Below, in pieces: positions 19,194-28,501 of a DNA stretch of 42,534 nucleotides. This DNA comes from Bacillota bacterium (GTDB lineage Bacteria > Bacillota > Clostridia > Christensenellales > QALW01), in assembly GCA_029007865.1 (NCBI GenBank), contig JAQXIQ010000083.1, positions 1-42,534 of the forward strand, in the 5' to 3' direction. The notes under the pieces were generated by a model, which saw nothing but the letters and a program-made list of their open reading frames with translations, did no database searches and was not told the DNA's origin. The translations under genes and the position numbers were made by a program. Every line of letters begins with the position of its first letter. The stretch's first letter is position 1.

Positions 19194-19268
19194 GCAGGTA
19201 TTGGACGAACACCTATTTCTTCAGCGGCGGCTTCGCCGTGAAGTGTTCGCTCTAAGCCACAACAGAAA

Positions 19269-19307
19269 AGCACCGTCTTGGGAGTGATCCCGAGACGGCG
19301 CTTTTTT
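19269..19307 (+). terminator. Intrinsic terminator downstream of the tRNA
   Basis: AGCACCGTCTTGGGA and TCCCGAGACGGCGCT pair with one mismatch and one G-U pair, followed by six Ts. It may be the original tRNA terminator or one brought in by the element. Confidence 0.8.
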
Positions 19308-19378
19308 ACTATCCGCACATTCGATTTCCGTTATTCCTCCTGCTACAATGATTGCAAAATGAACAGGAGGTTATGCCA

Positions 19379-19756
19379 ATGGAAAGATTTGTCACAGATG
19401 AACGCACAGGGCTGAAGTATGAGCTGGTTGGCGACTATTATCTGATTGCCGGAGATGATGAGCCGGAGGGAGATCCGCTAATCGGGGTATGGGGACAGTG
19501 GCATCTCCGCTATCTCAAGGAGCATCGCCGTGTGCGATATGCCAATCTGCTGACAAATGGCGAATTGAATGCCTATCTTGCGGATATTGACCGGCAGGCA
19601 GAGGAGCTTTTCCTTCGGCTGGTAAAGCAAATGGCAGATGCTGAGGGCATTACGGAAACGCTGAAAGCCAACGACCAAATTGAATGGGTCGGGCGGATAA
19701 ATAATGTCCGCAGCCGAGCATTTGAAATAGTTGAGGCAGATATTATCTATACATAA
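19379..19756 (+). CDS. tnpV: TnpV-like transposon-associated protein
   Basis: A 125-residue protein, no signal or membrane segment. It reads ERFVTDERTGLKYELVGDYY, then IGVWGQWHLRYLKEHRRVRY, and ends with a helical region ILETL/KANDQIEWVGRINN-like typical of TnpV of Tn4451-type elements and of many clostridial integrative elements. Its role in transposition is unknown. AGGAGG stands eight bases before the ATG at 19379, which I prefer over an ATG two codons upstream that is only two bases from it. It is followed directly by an antisense intron fragment, so its original neighbours are gone. Confidence 0.75.
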   Translation: MERFVTDERTGLKYELVGDYYLIAGDDEPEGDPLIGVWGQWHLRYLKEHRRVRYANLLTNGELNAYLADIDRQAEELFLRLVKQMADAEGITETLKANDQIEWVGRINNVRSRAFEIVEADIIYT

Positions 19757-20226
19757 GGCATAATCGAGTAGGAGGCTAACCATTAGTTGACCAGCCGACC
19801 TCCTTTAGTTTCTTACTCGGAACTTATGATTGTTCGGTCCTTACCGAAAAAAAATTTTTTCCCGGTACTATGACCTCTGCTGACTTCTTGCAGTTCGTTG
19901 TTACTACGGAATTTTTTTCCCGCCTGCAAGACCTCCTCGGGTAAGCGTAATCACCTTCACCTCATATATCTGCTGTATTTACACCTTGAAATTCGGGCAG
20001 TATTGGACTTCGTTTTGTGTTGGAAACTCGTCCGTTTCAAAATGCCTTATATGCAGTTTCTGTTCGTCAGACCGAGGTTTTGCCCGCAGAGACACTTTTA
20101 AGTCTCCGCATCCGACTTCTTTCAGACTCCGTCTCACGGCGGACGCCCTTGTCTTCGGCTAACAGTTCCTACTGCCAGGCCTGTAGCGGACTTTCACCGC
20201 CAAGTTATTACGCGTGCCGAGCACAC
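19757..20226 (-). mobile_element. Group II intron 5' fragment (intron protein missing)
   Basis: Read on the minus strand from 20226, the sequence starts GTGTGCTCGGCACGCG, fitting the GUGYG intron start. It continues with AACTTGGCGGTGAAAGTCC, CAGTAGGAACTGTTAGCC, GGGCGTCCGCCGTGAGACGG and TCTGAAAGAAGTCGGATGC, blocks I know from domain I of group II introns in clostridia. The stretch ends with AGGAGGTCGGCTGGTC and an ATG at 19783 where the reverse transcriptase/maturase should begin, but only a few codons remain before tnpV. Domains V and VI are absent, so it cannot splice. Recognition is from memory of intron families, without a covariance search. The short frames on the plus strand here are not credible genes. 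Confidence 0.6.
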
Positions 20227-20233
20227 AACACGG

Positions 20234-20259
20234 AGCCGGTAAGAGTATTCTTGCCGGCT
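20234..20259 (-). terminator. Hairpin just after the large helicase gene
   Basis: AGCCGG and CCGGCT with inner AAGA/TCTT pairs form a strong stem 23 bp after the helicase stop. The T tail expected of a terminator is missing; the group II intron fragment begins eight bases on. Class C introns are known to insert behind terminator stems, which would explain the lost tail. Confidence 0.5.
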
Positions 20260-20281
20260 TTGTACTACAATGCAAATGAAT

Positions 20282-23200
20282 TTACATGCGCTCATCCAAA
20301 ATTTGTTCTACGAACTCAATTACATGCTTTCGTTTAAGCAAATCATGGTATTTCTGATTTTTGTAGCTGCGCAAACACGAATAGCAGGAAGAATCTCCCA
20401 CCTCTCCGCCGCAAACGCAGCCTTTCATCATTTTTAAAGTGTGAGTCAGAATGTTATAAAGCGCATTTTCATTATCAAGTCTCTTGGCGTGACCTGCGCC
20501 ACCAGGTGTGTTGTCAAAAACGACAATCGAATAATTGGGTCGTCCATCAACAGGTTCATACTGCAAGCAACCGGAAATGTCATTTTCTTCGATATTCAAA
20601 TAAGAGCAAGCACCTCGAAGAAACCCATACAGAATGGAAAGCCCATGCTCCCAATCTTCGATAACATAATTGTCAAATCTAATTCTAACAACATCGGTAA
20701 GAAAACGATACCCAAGTGAAAAAAGCCGTAGGTGCTCATTTGAACACGGGTAACCACTACTTATTTTGTGCTTCTTTTTCTTTATGCCGATAAATTGATT
20801 TTCATCGACCTCAGAATATCCACAGTTCTCACATACATAAAAGGGGCTTTTATTCAAGACAGCCATTTCATCATTTTGGCTTGATCTGACACTTACGATG
20901 GCGTTACCAATGCTATAAGTGTTTTCTTGAACACTATTGTTGAATCCAACATAAGAGATTTCGCCTCTGTATGTACGCTCCGGTTTTTTGAGCCCCGGTT
21001 TTCGAATCATATTTCCATCTGCAATAAAACCCTGAGCCGGTATCAAAAATACTTTCGGAGATGATGTGAATTTCTTATGACATTGGCAACATTCCGTTAT
21101 ACCATCCTTTCCCGGTTCATCTTCGGCAAATGGCTTGATATTCAAAGTGCGGCACTCATCACACTGAATATAGCTGTACATTTTCCATCCGATTTTTGGT
21201 ATCTTTTTGATGTAACGGCTTGTTATCAGGTTGTTATTTGCAACTATTTGGGAACCAGGAGCATACTCCGAAATAGCCATAGACAGGTCGCGCTGAAGCT
21301 GAAGTCCGTAACCTCTTCCTTTTTTTGCATCGGTAACCGTCATCTCGACCGTATCGACGGGAAAACCGTATTTAGGAAGTACATTTTTTCGCGAAAGGAA
21401 CGAAAGGATATCCTCCCTTTCATATGCGGCGATTCGCTGAATAATACCGTCCACATAGGTCCCTTTTTCTATGCGTTGCTTCTTTACAGCTTCCAACAAG
21501 TCAATTTCATATCGATACATTTGAATTGCCTCAGTTAAAACGCCTTTTTCTCCTATAAGGGATGCTACCCAGCCAAAATGGGCAACATCAAATTTTTCTG
21601 TCAGCACCGCAGGCAAAAATGTGGTCAAATAGTCACGAAGGCTGCTTGGTTCAGAATATAAATAGTTTTTAAGGCACTCAAAACCGTCTTCCCCCATTTC
21701 GTTCTTGCGCAAGAATTGGCCAATCGTCTTGAACAATTCCGGATGAATTTTCCAAAAGAAACTCATAGCAGATGCGTATAGGTGCCGAATTGCGATCTTA
21801 TCGTTTTCAACAACATAATTGGGCGGAGCTATTTTGCCCTTGATCATTTTGGCCGGATCATGAAAATAGGAGAAATCGTGATTGCTTTTGTTGCAAAATG
21901 TCAGTGCGAACGCTGCTGACTGCTTGCTTCGACCTGCTCGTCCGGCTCTTTGGGCGTAATTAGAAGGCATCGGCGGCACATTACGCATGAAGACTGTTTC
22001 CAAGCTACCAACATCAACACCCATTTCAAAGGTGGTAGAACAGCTCAAAATATCGATTTCTTTCTGCTTGAATTTCTTCTGAAACTCATATGCCATATCC
22101 CGGTCAAGTTGGGCAGTGTGTTCCACAATACGAAGATCTCGGATCTCCATATCATTGAATAAGCGGTAGTAATGGTTCTCCTTAAACTCAATTGACGGAT
22201 CAATTGGTATCAGCTCACCATCACATTGGTATGTCGGACAAACATCTTCGATATTATGGCAGGTTAAGCGCCTGCATTTTTTACATATAAACCATGGCTT
22301 GGAATTTGTGATTCTGATTTTTGAGGTGTCTACCTTATATGATGTTCCGCTGTCACGAGCCACTATGCCTCTGAGTACAAAAACCTTGTCCCACAACAGC
22401 TTCAGGAAGTCCGTTGCATCATCTAAAGAAAGCTCAATCCCCTTCTTTTTTGTGATCTTTTGCAGATAATCGACCCGTTTATTAGATAGTCCTGCTTTAG
22501 ATGGAATGAAGGCCTTCTTCCGTTTTCCAGATTCTGAAACGGTATAAGAATACTCCGCTCCGCCATGAGTAAAATCTTCCAAATCGCTTTCGTTTAACGG
22601 AGCATCATATTTTAGAGCTGCATCCGTCATCATTGACGCGGCAAAAATGCTGCAGAGCGAACGGAATTCGTTTTCGTTGATGTGATATTTTTTATAGCTT
22701 CCCGAAACATCGGTCTCAATTCCGATAAGGCCAAAATGCGATAAAGAAGTATTTCCATTGCTGTCCACCAGTTCAGCGAGAATCGCTTTCCACGCCTCTT
22801 TTTGAATGCCAAAATCAGAATCAGCATCAAACGAAGTTCTCCCTTTGATATCGTTTTTTTCAAAAACTGTCTTCAACAGGTCGACAAAAGACGGAACCAT
22901 CAGACCGCCTGATGCCTCCCTCTTTTTGAGTGCTTCTACAATAAGCCTTTTATAGAGAATGTCATTATACGATATGTTCAGATAGCTTGCGTAAAAGGCG
23001 GCAGCCTGACGACTATCGGAGAACGCGATAAACTGCTTTGCTGTTTTCTCTTTGATTATTTCAGTAGAGCCGAAGTCGTCACCAAATTCATCATCGGCAT
23101 CATGTTTCTGAACTGTCATTTTGTAGGAGGGCAATTCCTGGAACAACGCCGTTCCGATAACGCTTGTGGATGCTTCCTGACCACTAAAAAACATTCTAAG

Positions 23201-24949
23201 GACTCCGGCGGTATTTACATTTTCACAATGCAAGCACTTTGTCAATGTATGTCTTTCCGTCGTGAATTTCACACGGTATACCTTTACATAGGATGTTGTG
23301 ATATGCTCGCAGTGCGTCTTCACACCATCCTTGTGAATGGATCCGCAGTATGGGCAAATACGATAGGCCTCGGCCGCTATTCCTTCGTCCTCCAATATGT
23401 GGTCGTTGTCCGTGTCGTTAACACTATCTGCAAGAAGGAATAACTCTTTTGTCGATATGTCGTCAGACATATTGTATTGCTCCAACTTACCATTTTCTAT
23501 TTTACCAACAAGATAAACAGCGGCGCAGAACGAGCATGTAGCTGCTTCAAACACCTTAAAGCTTGTGTTCGTAGCCATATCATATCTATTTGTGCTTCGA
23601 TGAAGCATGACATGACTGTCGGGCGGAAGCGTCACAAACACGCTCTCGGTGGCGCGCAAAAACATATGATATCTGGCATCAAACAGTTTCCCACCATTTT
23701 TCTCAGCCAATGATGCCACGGAAACAAAGTCCGACAATTGTTTCTGTGTCCAGTTCATGCTGTCCGCTACCTGTCTTACTGTTTCTGGAGAGGAAAGCAA
23801 CGAGCGTATTCTCCAATAATTTCGGTCGTGCACGATTAAATCGTACAGCTCGCTTTCAAGTACCCCTTCTTTGGCTTTGCCGATAATTTCCAAGATTTCT
23901 GAATCAGGACAATTCATATCAATTGCATCGGCAATCTTTTCGTAAAACTGAATCGGCAAGGCGGATATATCATGCCTTGTTGATGGGATGATTCGATCAG
24001 CCCTTACGATGTCACTGCTGTCAAACGGTGCGCTGCAGAGCTTTTCTGCAAATTCTGCAACCTGCTTATTATCCTCTTTTCCGCCCAAGGTTGCACTGGT
24101 TAGAATGTAAGTGATTTTTTGATTACCAAGCTTCGCTTTTAGCCTTCTGAAAAGCATGGACACTTCAATTCCCGTTGACCCGCTATATACATGGGCTTCG
24201 TCAAAAACAATAAACTTCCAGTGCGTTGCGAATTCCCCGTCAAAGAATATACTGTCTCTCGGACGTACCATTAGATATTCAAGCATCGCATAGTTTGTGA
24301 TGAGAATGTGTGGAGGACTCGCTATCATTTGATCTCTTGAGATAAACTCATTCTCACACGGTAGGTTCCCGTTATTTAGTGATTTGTAATCTTCAATTGC
24401 ATCGGCATCTTTTTGTTTTGTTTGGCCGGTATAAACACCAAATTTGATCTCCGGATAATTAGACAATAAAGAACGGAGTCTTTCCGTCTGATCGTTAGCA
24501 AGGGCATTCATCGGATAAATAAGTAATGCACGAACACCCGGGCAAAGCGTTCCTGCCTCGGCCTCCGTTGCAAGCTCCCGAAGTATGGGGATGAGAAAGC
24601 TTTCCGTTTTACCCGAACCGGTACCTGTTGAAACGACAAGATTTCTGTTTTCGGTTGCGACCTTTCTTATGGCCTTTTCCTGGTGTAGATACAGAGGTCT
24701 GGTCATGTTCATGTTGATTTTGGAAAAGCTTTTAGGGAGAATCCCTTCTTCTATTAGCTCTGTAATACACTTGCCTTTTTCGAAAGCATCCGTAACTTCA
24801 AGGTAGGGCCCTTTTGCAAATGCATCCTGATTTTCAAGCAGAGCTTCGTATTCTTTTTTATAGGGCTCCCCCATTTTGAATGATGTTTTTAAATATCGAT
24901 AGTATTTTTCCTTAATATGCTTAGATGCAGTAACAGGAGAAAAAGCCAC
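20282..24949 (-). CDS. Large DEAD/DEAH helicase with zinc clusters and DUF1998-like C-terminus (DruE-like)
   Basis: A 1555-residue SF2 ATPase. Near the N-terminus: Q-like LYLHQEKAI (86-94), Walker A STGTGSGKT (107-115), YPMNALANDQ (145-154), DEAH (250-253), SAT (285-287). The second RecA lobe has CSTTFEMGVDVGSLE and AQRAGRAGRSKQ. Between the lobes lie Cys pairs (CSFC, CPYC, CLHC, CKKC) and later CDEC, CCQC and CENC, probably zinc ribbons. The end carries FDNTPGGAGHAKRL and CVCGGEVGDSSCYSCLRSY, the four-cysteine DUF1998/MZB signature shared by MrfA, DrmB and Druantia DruE. It starts with GTG, 16 bp after the upstream 960-aa gene, so the two form an operon. A+T-rich codon use marks it as acquired. 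Size and layout fit DruE best; DISARM or Dpd relatives remain possible. Confidence 0.85.
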   Translation of the reverse strand: MAFSPVTASKHIKEKYYRYLKTSFKMGEPYKKEYEALLENQDAFAKGPYLEVTDAFEKGKCITELIEEGILPKSFSKINMNMTRPLYLHQEKAIRKVATENRNLVVSTGTGSGKTESFLIPILRELATEAEAGTLCPGVRALLIYPMNALANDQTERLRSLLSNYPEIKFGVYTGQTKQKDADAIEDYKSLNNGNLPCENEFISRDQMIASPPHILITNYAMLEYLMVRPRDSIFFDGEFATHWKFIVFDEAHVYSGSTGIEVSMLFRRLKAKLGNQKITYILTSATLGGKEDNKQVAEFAEKLCSAPFDSSDIVRADRIIPSTRHDISALPIQFYEKIADAIDMNCPDSEILEIIGKAKEGVLESELYDLIVHDRNYWRIRSLLSSPETVRQVADSMNWTQKQLSDFVSVASLAEKNGGKLFDARYHMFLRATESVFVTLPPDSHVMLHRSTNRYDMATNTSFKVFEAATCSFCAAVYLVGKIENGKLEQYNMSDDISTKELFLLADSVNDTDNDHILEDEGIAAEAYRICPYCGSIHKDGVKTHCEHITTSYVKVYRVKFTTERHTLTKCLHCENVNTAGVLRMFFSGQEASTSVIGTALFQELPSYKMTVQKHDADDEFGDDFGSTEIIKEKTAKQFIAFSDSRQAAAFYASYLNISYNDILYKRLIVEALKKREASGGLMVPSFVDLLKTVFEKNDIKGRTSFDADSDFGIQKEAWKAILAELVDSNGNTSLSHFGLIGIETDVSGSYKKYHINENEFRSLCSIFAASMMTDAALKYDAPLNESDLEDFTHGGAEYSYTVSESGKRKKAFIPSKAGLSNKRVDYLQKITKKKGIELSLDDATDFLKLLWDKVFVLRGIVARDSGTSYKVDTSKIRITNSKPWFICKKCRRLTCHNIEDVCPTYQCDGELIPIDPSIEFKENHYYRLFNDMEIRDLRIVEHTAQLDRDMAYEFQKKFKQKEIDILSCSTTFEMGVDVGSLETVFMRNVPPMPSNYAQRAGRAGRSKQSAAFALTFCNKSNHDFSYFHDPAKMIKGKIAPPNYVVENDKIAIRHLYASAMSFFWKIHPELFKTIGQFLRKNEMGEDGFECLKNYLYSEPSSLRDYLTTFLPAVLTEKFDVAHFGWVASLIGEKGVLTEAIQMYRYEIDLLEAVKKQRIEKGTYVDGIIQRIAAYEREDILSFLSRKNVLPKYGFPVDTVEMTVTDAKKGRGYGLQLQRDLSMAISEYAPGSQIVANNNLITSRYIKKIPKIGWKMYSYIQCDECRTLNIKPFAEDEPGKDGITECCQCHKKFTSSPKVFLIPAQGFIADGNMIRKPGLKKPERTYRGEISYVGFNNSVQENTYSIGNAIVSVRSSQNDEMAVLNKSPFYVCENCGYSEVDENQFIGIKKKKHKISSGYPCSNEHLRLFSLGYRFLTDVVRIRFDNYVIEDWEHGLSILYGFLRGACSYLNIEENDISGCLQYEPVDGRPNYSIVVFDNTPGGAGHAKRLDNENALYNILTHTLKMMKGCVCGGEVGDSSCYSCLRSYKNQKYHDLLKRKHVIEFVEQILDERM

Positions 24950-24965
24950 GACCTTACCCCTTTCT

Positions 24966-27848
24966 CTATTTAATACGGAAATTGTAATAGTAGCTATCTT
25001 CGTAGAGCACCAAATATCTGTTTTTAGCTTCCGATGAGCTGGTGTTTTCGTCTTCAGACAGCACCAGGATGCCCTCTATTTTGTCGTACATAAATTCAAT
25101 GTACCCATCTTCTTCATCACTCCAAAAATATAGTGTGCCCACTTTCGTATTATTTGGATTTTCAAAAGTGACTTTGACTTGGAGTAGTGTCAATGTATCG
25201 CACGAGAGAACACCAGTAAAGCTATCTATCTCATTGGGGATTGCCTGAATACTTGAAACTGTCACATTTCCCCGGAGGATATATTCCGGTGAAGAAAAAA
25301 TGGATCCTTTCTGCCTACGCTCAGTAACGCTTACAATCTGAATTATTTTACCGCTCAAATCTTTCGTGTTCTTATAATTACATTCTTTAGTGTCAAATAA
25401 CCTATAATCGGGTGCACCAAAATCATCTTCCTCGTCCGCTTCAAAGTATTCAATTCGGTATTTGCCGCTGGTGAATGGAATGCTGAGTTTAAAACCATTC
25501 GCTTTCACTTCAACTTTTTCAGCAATCAGGATACCATCTAAATAAAGATCGGCTACACAATCGGAAAACCCAATAATACTGCTCTTGAACCATAACTTTC
25601 GGTTGGGACGATCTTCAACAATTTGACATTCCGAGTTTGCCAAGAAACAGCGTGTGATAACCCGCAAAAACACGAACGATATCGATTCGAAGTGCAGGCT
25701 CAAGGGTCTGATAATATCCTCAAATCCAAACCACGATAACATCTTTCGCGTGTCGCAGACAAAAAGATGCTTTTCCTTGTTTTTTTCAACTTTTATGCTG
25801 TACTCCGCATCTTCGTTATCATCCGTCATCAGGGGAGGCATATCCAAGCAAACGGTATCATCCGGGAACTTCAGATAAATCATCTTGGGAAATTCCGCGT
25901 GCCATATTTCTTCTGGCTTTTCCGTATGCCAAGCCCCATCGTCAAATTTCCACTTAAAGGCCGGAAGATACACATGCAACGCCAGGTTCTCGTTAGCAGT
26001 CTTATAAGTGAAAGGTAAGTAATCAATATCGGGGTCAATTCTAAACACAAAGCTGTTGTTGGCTATATGCTCAGAGTGCTCATCGCCCAAGATCATGCCG
26101 GCGCCGGAGAATGTGATTTTTCCCTCCTTTTTGTAAATAAAGGGGGCGTCCTCATACTTGTAATCAAATTGATTAATTACTGCAAAAGAATAATCGTTAG
26201 CTTTTCTGGAGTTGGGAATATCTATATTCACATGGAAAATACCATCCGTTTTAATATAGTCGGACAGTTTAAGAATGTAGCCATATTCATCGGTTTTGTC
26301 TTGCGTATTACATTTTACTGCTTTTGCAATATCAAAGCGATATTTTTTCGCATTGATTCTAATCAGTGTTCCTCTCTCTTGAGTAGGTGACATGCGAAAA
26401 TAGATTGATGGAACGGCGGAAAAAACGGGGTATTTTACTCCTTCGCGCATGACATATACACCATTTTTCAGGTTGTTTTTCAAAAGGCCGTCTTCCAGCG
26501 CACTCCCCACCGGCAAAGCTCGTCCATCGGGAAGTCGAATAATATCCCCTTTAATCAGTTCCATACTGTACAGATTCAGCCCGTTTAGATATTCGCAGTT
26601 ATAAACAGCGTCAGAATCTGTATACAAAGCATCCTCTGTATGTGTAAATGCAAACGCATCCCCAATCGGCAGAGCGTCTGTATAATGGATCAACTCCCAA
26701 TTGTTATCAAAGAAACGAATACACGCTGCTCGGATATTGGTAAACTTATGGATTATCTCTGCGTCATTCTTGATAAGTTCAATTCGGATGCTGTCGAAAA
26801 TATTATCAGAAGGAATGTAAATATCGGAAATGATTTGCGTTTTGCAACCGGTTACACAGTTTTCCGGTTCGGCTTCAAGAGTTTTTTCAACATTGGAAAA
26901 GGCAATTTTCCAGTGTAGGTTTGGCAACTCCTCATTTGTTGCTAAGTGAATATACTGCGGCGGCAAGACAAGCTCAAAACGGTTTTGACTTCCATTGTAA
27001 CGCAAATACGGAGCACTGTATCTTTTTTCTCCTCTTTTGGTTAATCCCGCAATAGCTTTCTTTGCTTGATCGAATTTCTTTGATTCGTCAGCCCACCTGC
27101 AAAACAGTTGAGCAATCCGATTCTGTGATGTTCTCGGGAACAGTCCATAAAACAGAGCATTATCCATAAACCGCAGAATTTTGCCAACTCGAATTTTACA
27201 TCCTCTCGTATTGAATGCGACTGCATCAGATGTGTGCTTTTTGATTTTATATGCTCTGGCTGTATTCTCACCGCTCGCCATAGATTGCATCAAATAATCT
27301 CGCATTTCCTTACTATTACTCGTAAGGTCACGCTCTAAGTCTATTTGATAATATGCAAAAACGAAATCAAAGAGGTCGCTCGCATAGTAGTTTGTTATAA
27401 AGCAGTGCAGAAGAATATTGTTCATCATTTCATTCTCTGCTACTTTGTACTTGTTGTATTTTTCGAGTGTTTTATAGAAGCTGCGTCCAATCCATTTCTG
27501 GTATGAACCCGGCAATTCCATGCCAATTTCTCGCTCAACATGGGGCCAAAACCGACCATCATATTTATGAATACCGATTTGAACCAGCGCAACCGCAAAA
27601 ATTGGGCTAGTGATATATCTCTCGGATGTGTTCAGATATTTTCTGCAAATACTGCAAAGATATGCCTTAAGAAGGATATATTCGTCCTCACTTATTACAA
27701 TATCGCCAATATACCGGCATGTTTTGAACTGACGGTTGATCTTTGTATTCAAATGCTTTCGAAGTTTTTTGTCCTGAAGTACTTGAGCGATGTGATTTGT
27801 ATCCATTTCGACATTCTCTCCTAACAACAAGCTTTGTATTCTTTCCAT
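24966..27848 (-). CDS. Large protein of unknown function, partner of the DruE-like helicase (possible DruH analogue)
   Basis: About 960 residues, not assigned to a family. The first 250 or so are mostly helical and include the phrase KYDGRFWPHVEREIGMELPG and, further on, DLFDFVFAYYQIDLERDL. The remaining two thirds look beta-rich, with many aromatic and acidic residues and no recognisable nuclease, methylase, ATPase or membrane motif. An acidic, serine-rich stretch EDENTSSSEAKNR lies near the C-terminus. The start is uncertain: ATG at 27848 or TTG at 27860, neither with a clear ribosome site. The gene is transcribed first, from a promoter near 28.04 kb, and runs 16 bp from the helicase. Gene order and size match druH-druE of Druantia type III; similarity to DruH was not testable here. 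Confidence 0.75.
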   Translation of the reverse strand: MERIQSLLLGENVEMDTNHIAQVLQDKKLRKHLNTKINRQFKTCRYIGDIVISEDEYILLKAYLCSICRKYLNTSERYITSPIFAVALVQIGIHKYDGRFWPHVEREIGMELPGSYQKWIGRSFYKTLEKYNKYKVAENEMMNNILLHCFITNYYASDLFDFVFAYYQIDLERDLTSNSKEMRDYLMQSMASGENTARAYKIKKHTSDAVAFNTRGCKIRVGKILRFMDNALFYGLFPRTSQNRIAQLFCRWADESKKFDQAKKAIAGLTKRGEKRYSAPYLRYNGSQNRFELVLPPQYIHLATNEELPNLHWKIAFSNVEKTLEAEPENCVTGCKTQIISDIYIPSDNIFDSIRIELIKNDAEIIHKFTNIRAACIRFFDNNWELIHYTDALPIGDAFAFTHTEDALYTDSDAVYNCEYLNGLNLYSMELIKGDIIRLPDGRALPVGSALEDGLLKNNLKNGVYVMREGVKYPVFSAVPSIYFRMSPTQERGTLIRINAKKYRFDIAKAVKCNTQDKTDEYGYILKLSDYIKTDGIFHVNIDIPNSRKANDYSFAVINQFDYKYEDAPFIYKKEGKITFSGAGMILGDEHSEHIANNSFVFRIDPDIDYLPFTYKTANENLALHVYLPAFKWKFDDGAWHTEKPEEIWHAEFPKMIYLKFPDDTVCLDMPPLMTDDNEDAEYSIKVEKNKEKHLFVCDTRKMLSWFGFEDIIRPLSLHFESISFVFLRVITRCFLANSECQIVEDRPNRKLWFKSSIIGFSDCVADLYLDGILIAEKVEVKANGFKLSIPFTSGKYRIEYFEADEEDDFGAPDYRLFDTKECNYKNTKDLSGKIIQIVSVTERRQKGSIFSSPEYILRGNVTVSSIQAIPNEIDSFTGVLSCDTLTLLQVKVTFENPNNTKVGTLYFWSDEEDGYIEFMYDKIEGILVLSEDENTSSSEAKNRYLVLYEDSYYYNFRIK

Positions 27849-28039
27849 CGAGTCATTCAAATTGTATCCGTATTGCAGCAGTAAATTAGTAATTCTGCTT
27901 CTGCATAATCAGATATCGCGCTGGTCTTCCCGCAAGGAATATTGTTGAGCATTGTTATGTGGACTTTTTTCGTGTATTAACTGGTTTCGCAAACAACTAT
28001 AGTCGACAGGCACATATTTGCGCTCGATTTTACAAACAC

Positions 28040-28074
28040 ATTATATCACTTTTTGCCAATTATTCAATTGAATA
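28040..28074 (-). promoter_or_regulatory. Promoter of the two-gene helicase operon with an overlapping palindrome
   Basis: On the minus strand TTGAAT, 16 bases, TATAAT (-10 at plus 28040-28045). A perfect 14-bp palindrome TATTCAATTGAATA (28061-28074) covers the -35. The leader would be about 180 nt. The gap 27861-28177 is otherwise A+T-rich and shows no open frame. Confidence 0.6.
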
Positions 28075-28177
28075 TTGAGTTTTTCATCACTATATTTCTC
28101 TTTTCGCCGAGACTCGCCCATCAAACGGTAAAGAAAGTGCTAAATGAAGTTTACCATCAGTAAATCAAGGAAAAGCG

Positions 28178-28486
28178 TCACCTCTGTAGTTCCAAAATGT
28201 GCTCCTTCATTTTCTTCAACGCTCTGTTATATGTCCGCTCGGAAGCCTTATCGGACTTGCGGCTGGCGGAGTGAGAGATTTCTTCAAAGGTCATGGGGTT
28301 TATGGGTCTGTACTCGATTTCACCGTTTATCAGCACTGCTTTCCTGACCGACCAGCAGGTATCGCAGAAGCCCAGATGCTTGGTAACCGTGCGCTGATCC
28401 CGGTAGGTCAGGTTGTCGTAAGCCTCGTGCAGTGCGTCGTATAGCACCGCCCGAAAATACAGCTTGTCCGGCTGAGAGGCGGTGTC
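28178..28486 (-). pseudogene. Sigma-factor-like protein of mobile elements, 5'-truncated
   Basis: About 100 C-terminal residues remain: ALHEAYDNLTYRDQRTVTKH, LGFCDTCWSVRKAV, PMTFEEISHSASRKSDKASE and RTYNRALKKMKEHIL. This is the layout of small sigma-region-4-like helix-turn-helix proteins found in clostridial integrative elements. The open frame continues to 28765, but that part is only the antisense of the ParM-like gene. The 5' half was lost where the two genes now meet head to head near 28.48-28.50 kb. Family assignment is moderate. Confidence 0.5.
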
Positions 28487-28501
28487 CACAGCTATGGAAA
28501 T

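Noticed and set aside
19898-20337. Short plus-strand frames downstream of tnpV
   Set aside because: They lie antisense to group II intron-like RNA sequence and resemble the spurious peptides often annotated on such introns.
20282-24949. DISARM helicase (drmA/drmB) identity
   Set aside because: No DISARM methyltransferase or phospholipase-D gene is beside it, and helicase and DUF1998 are in one chain, which fits DruE better; not excluded.
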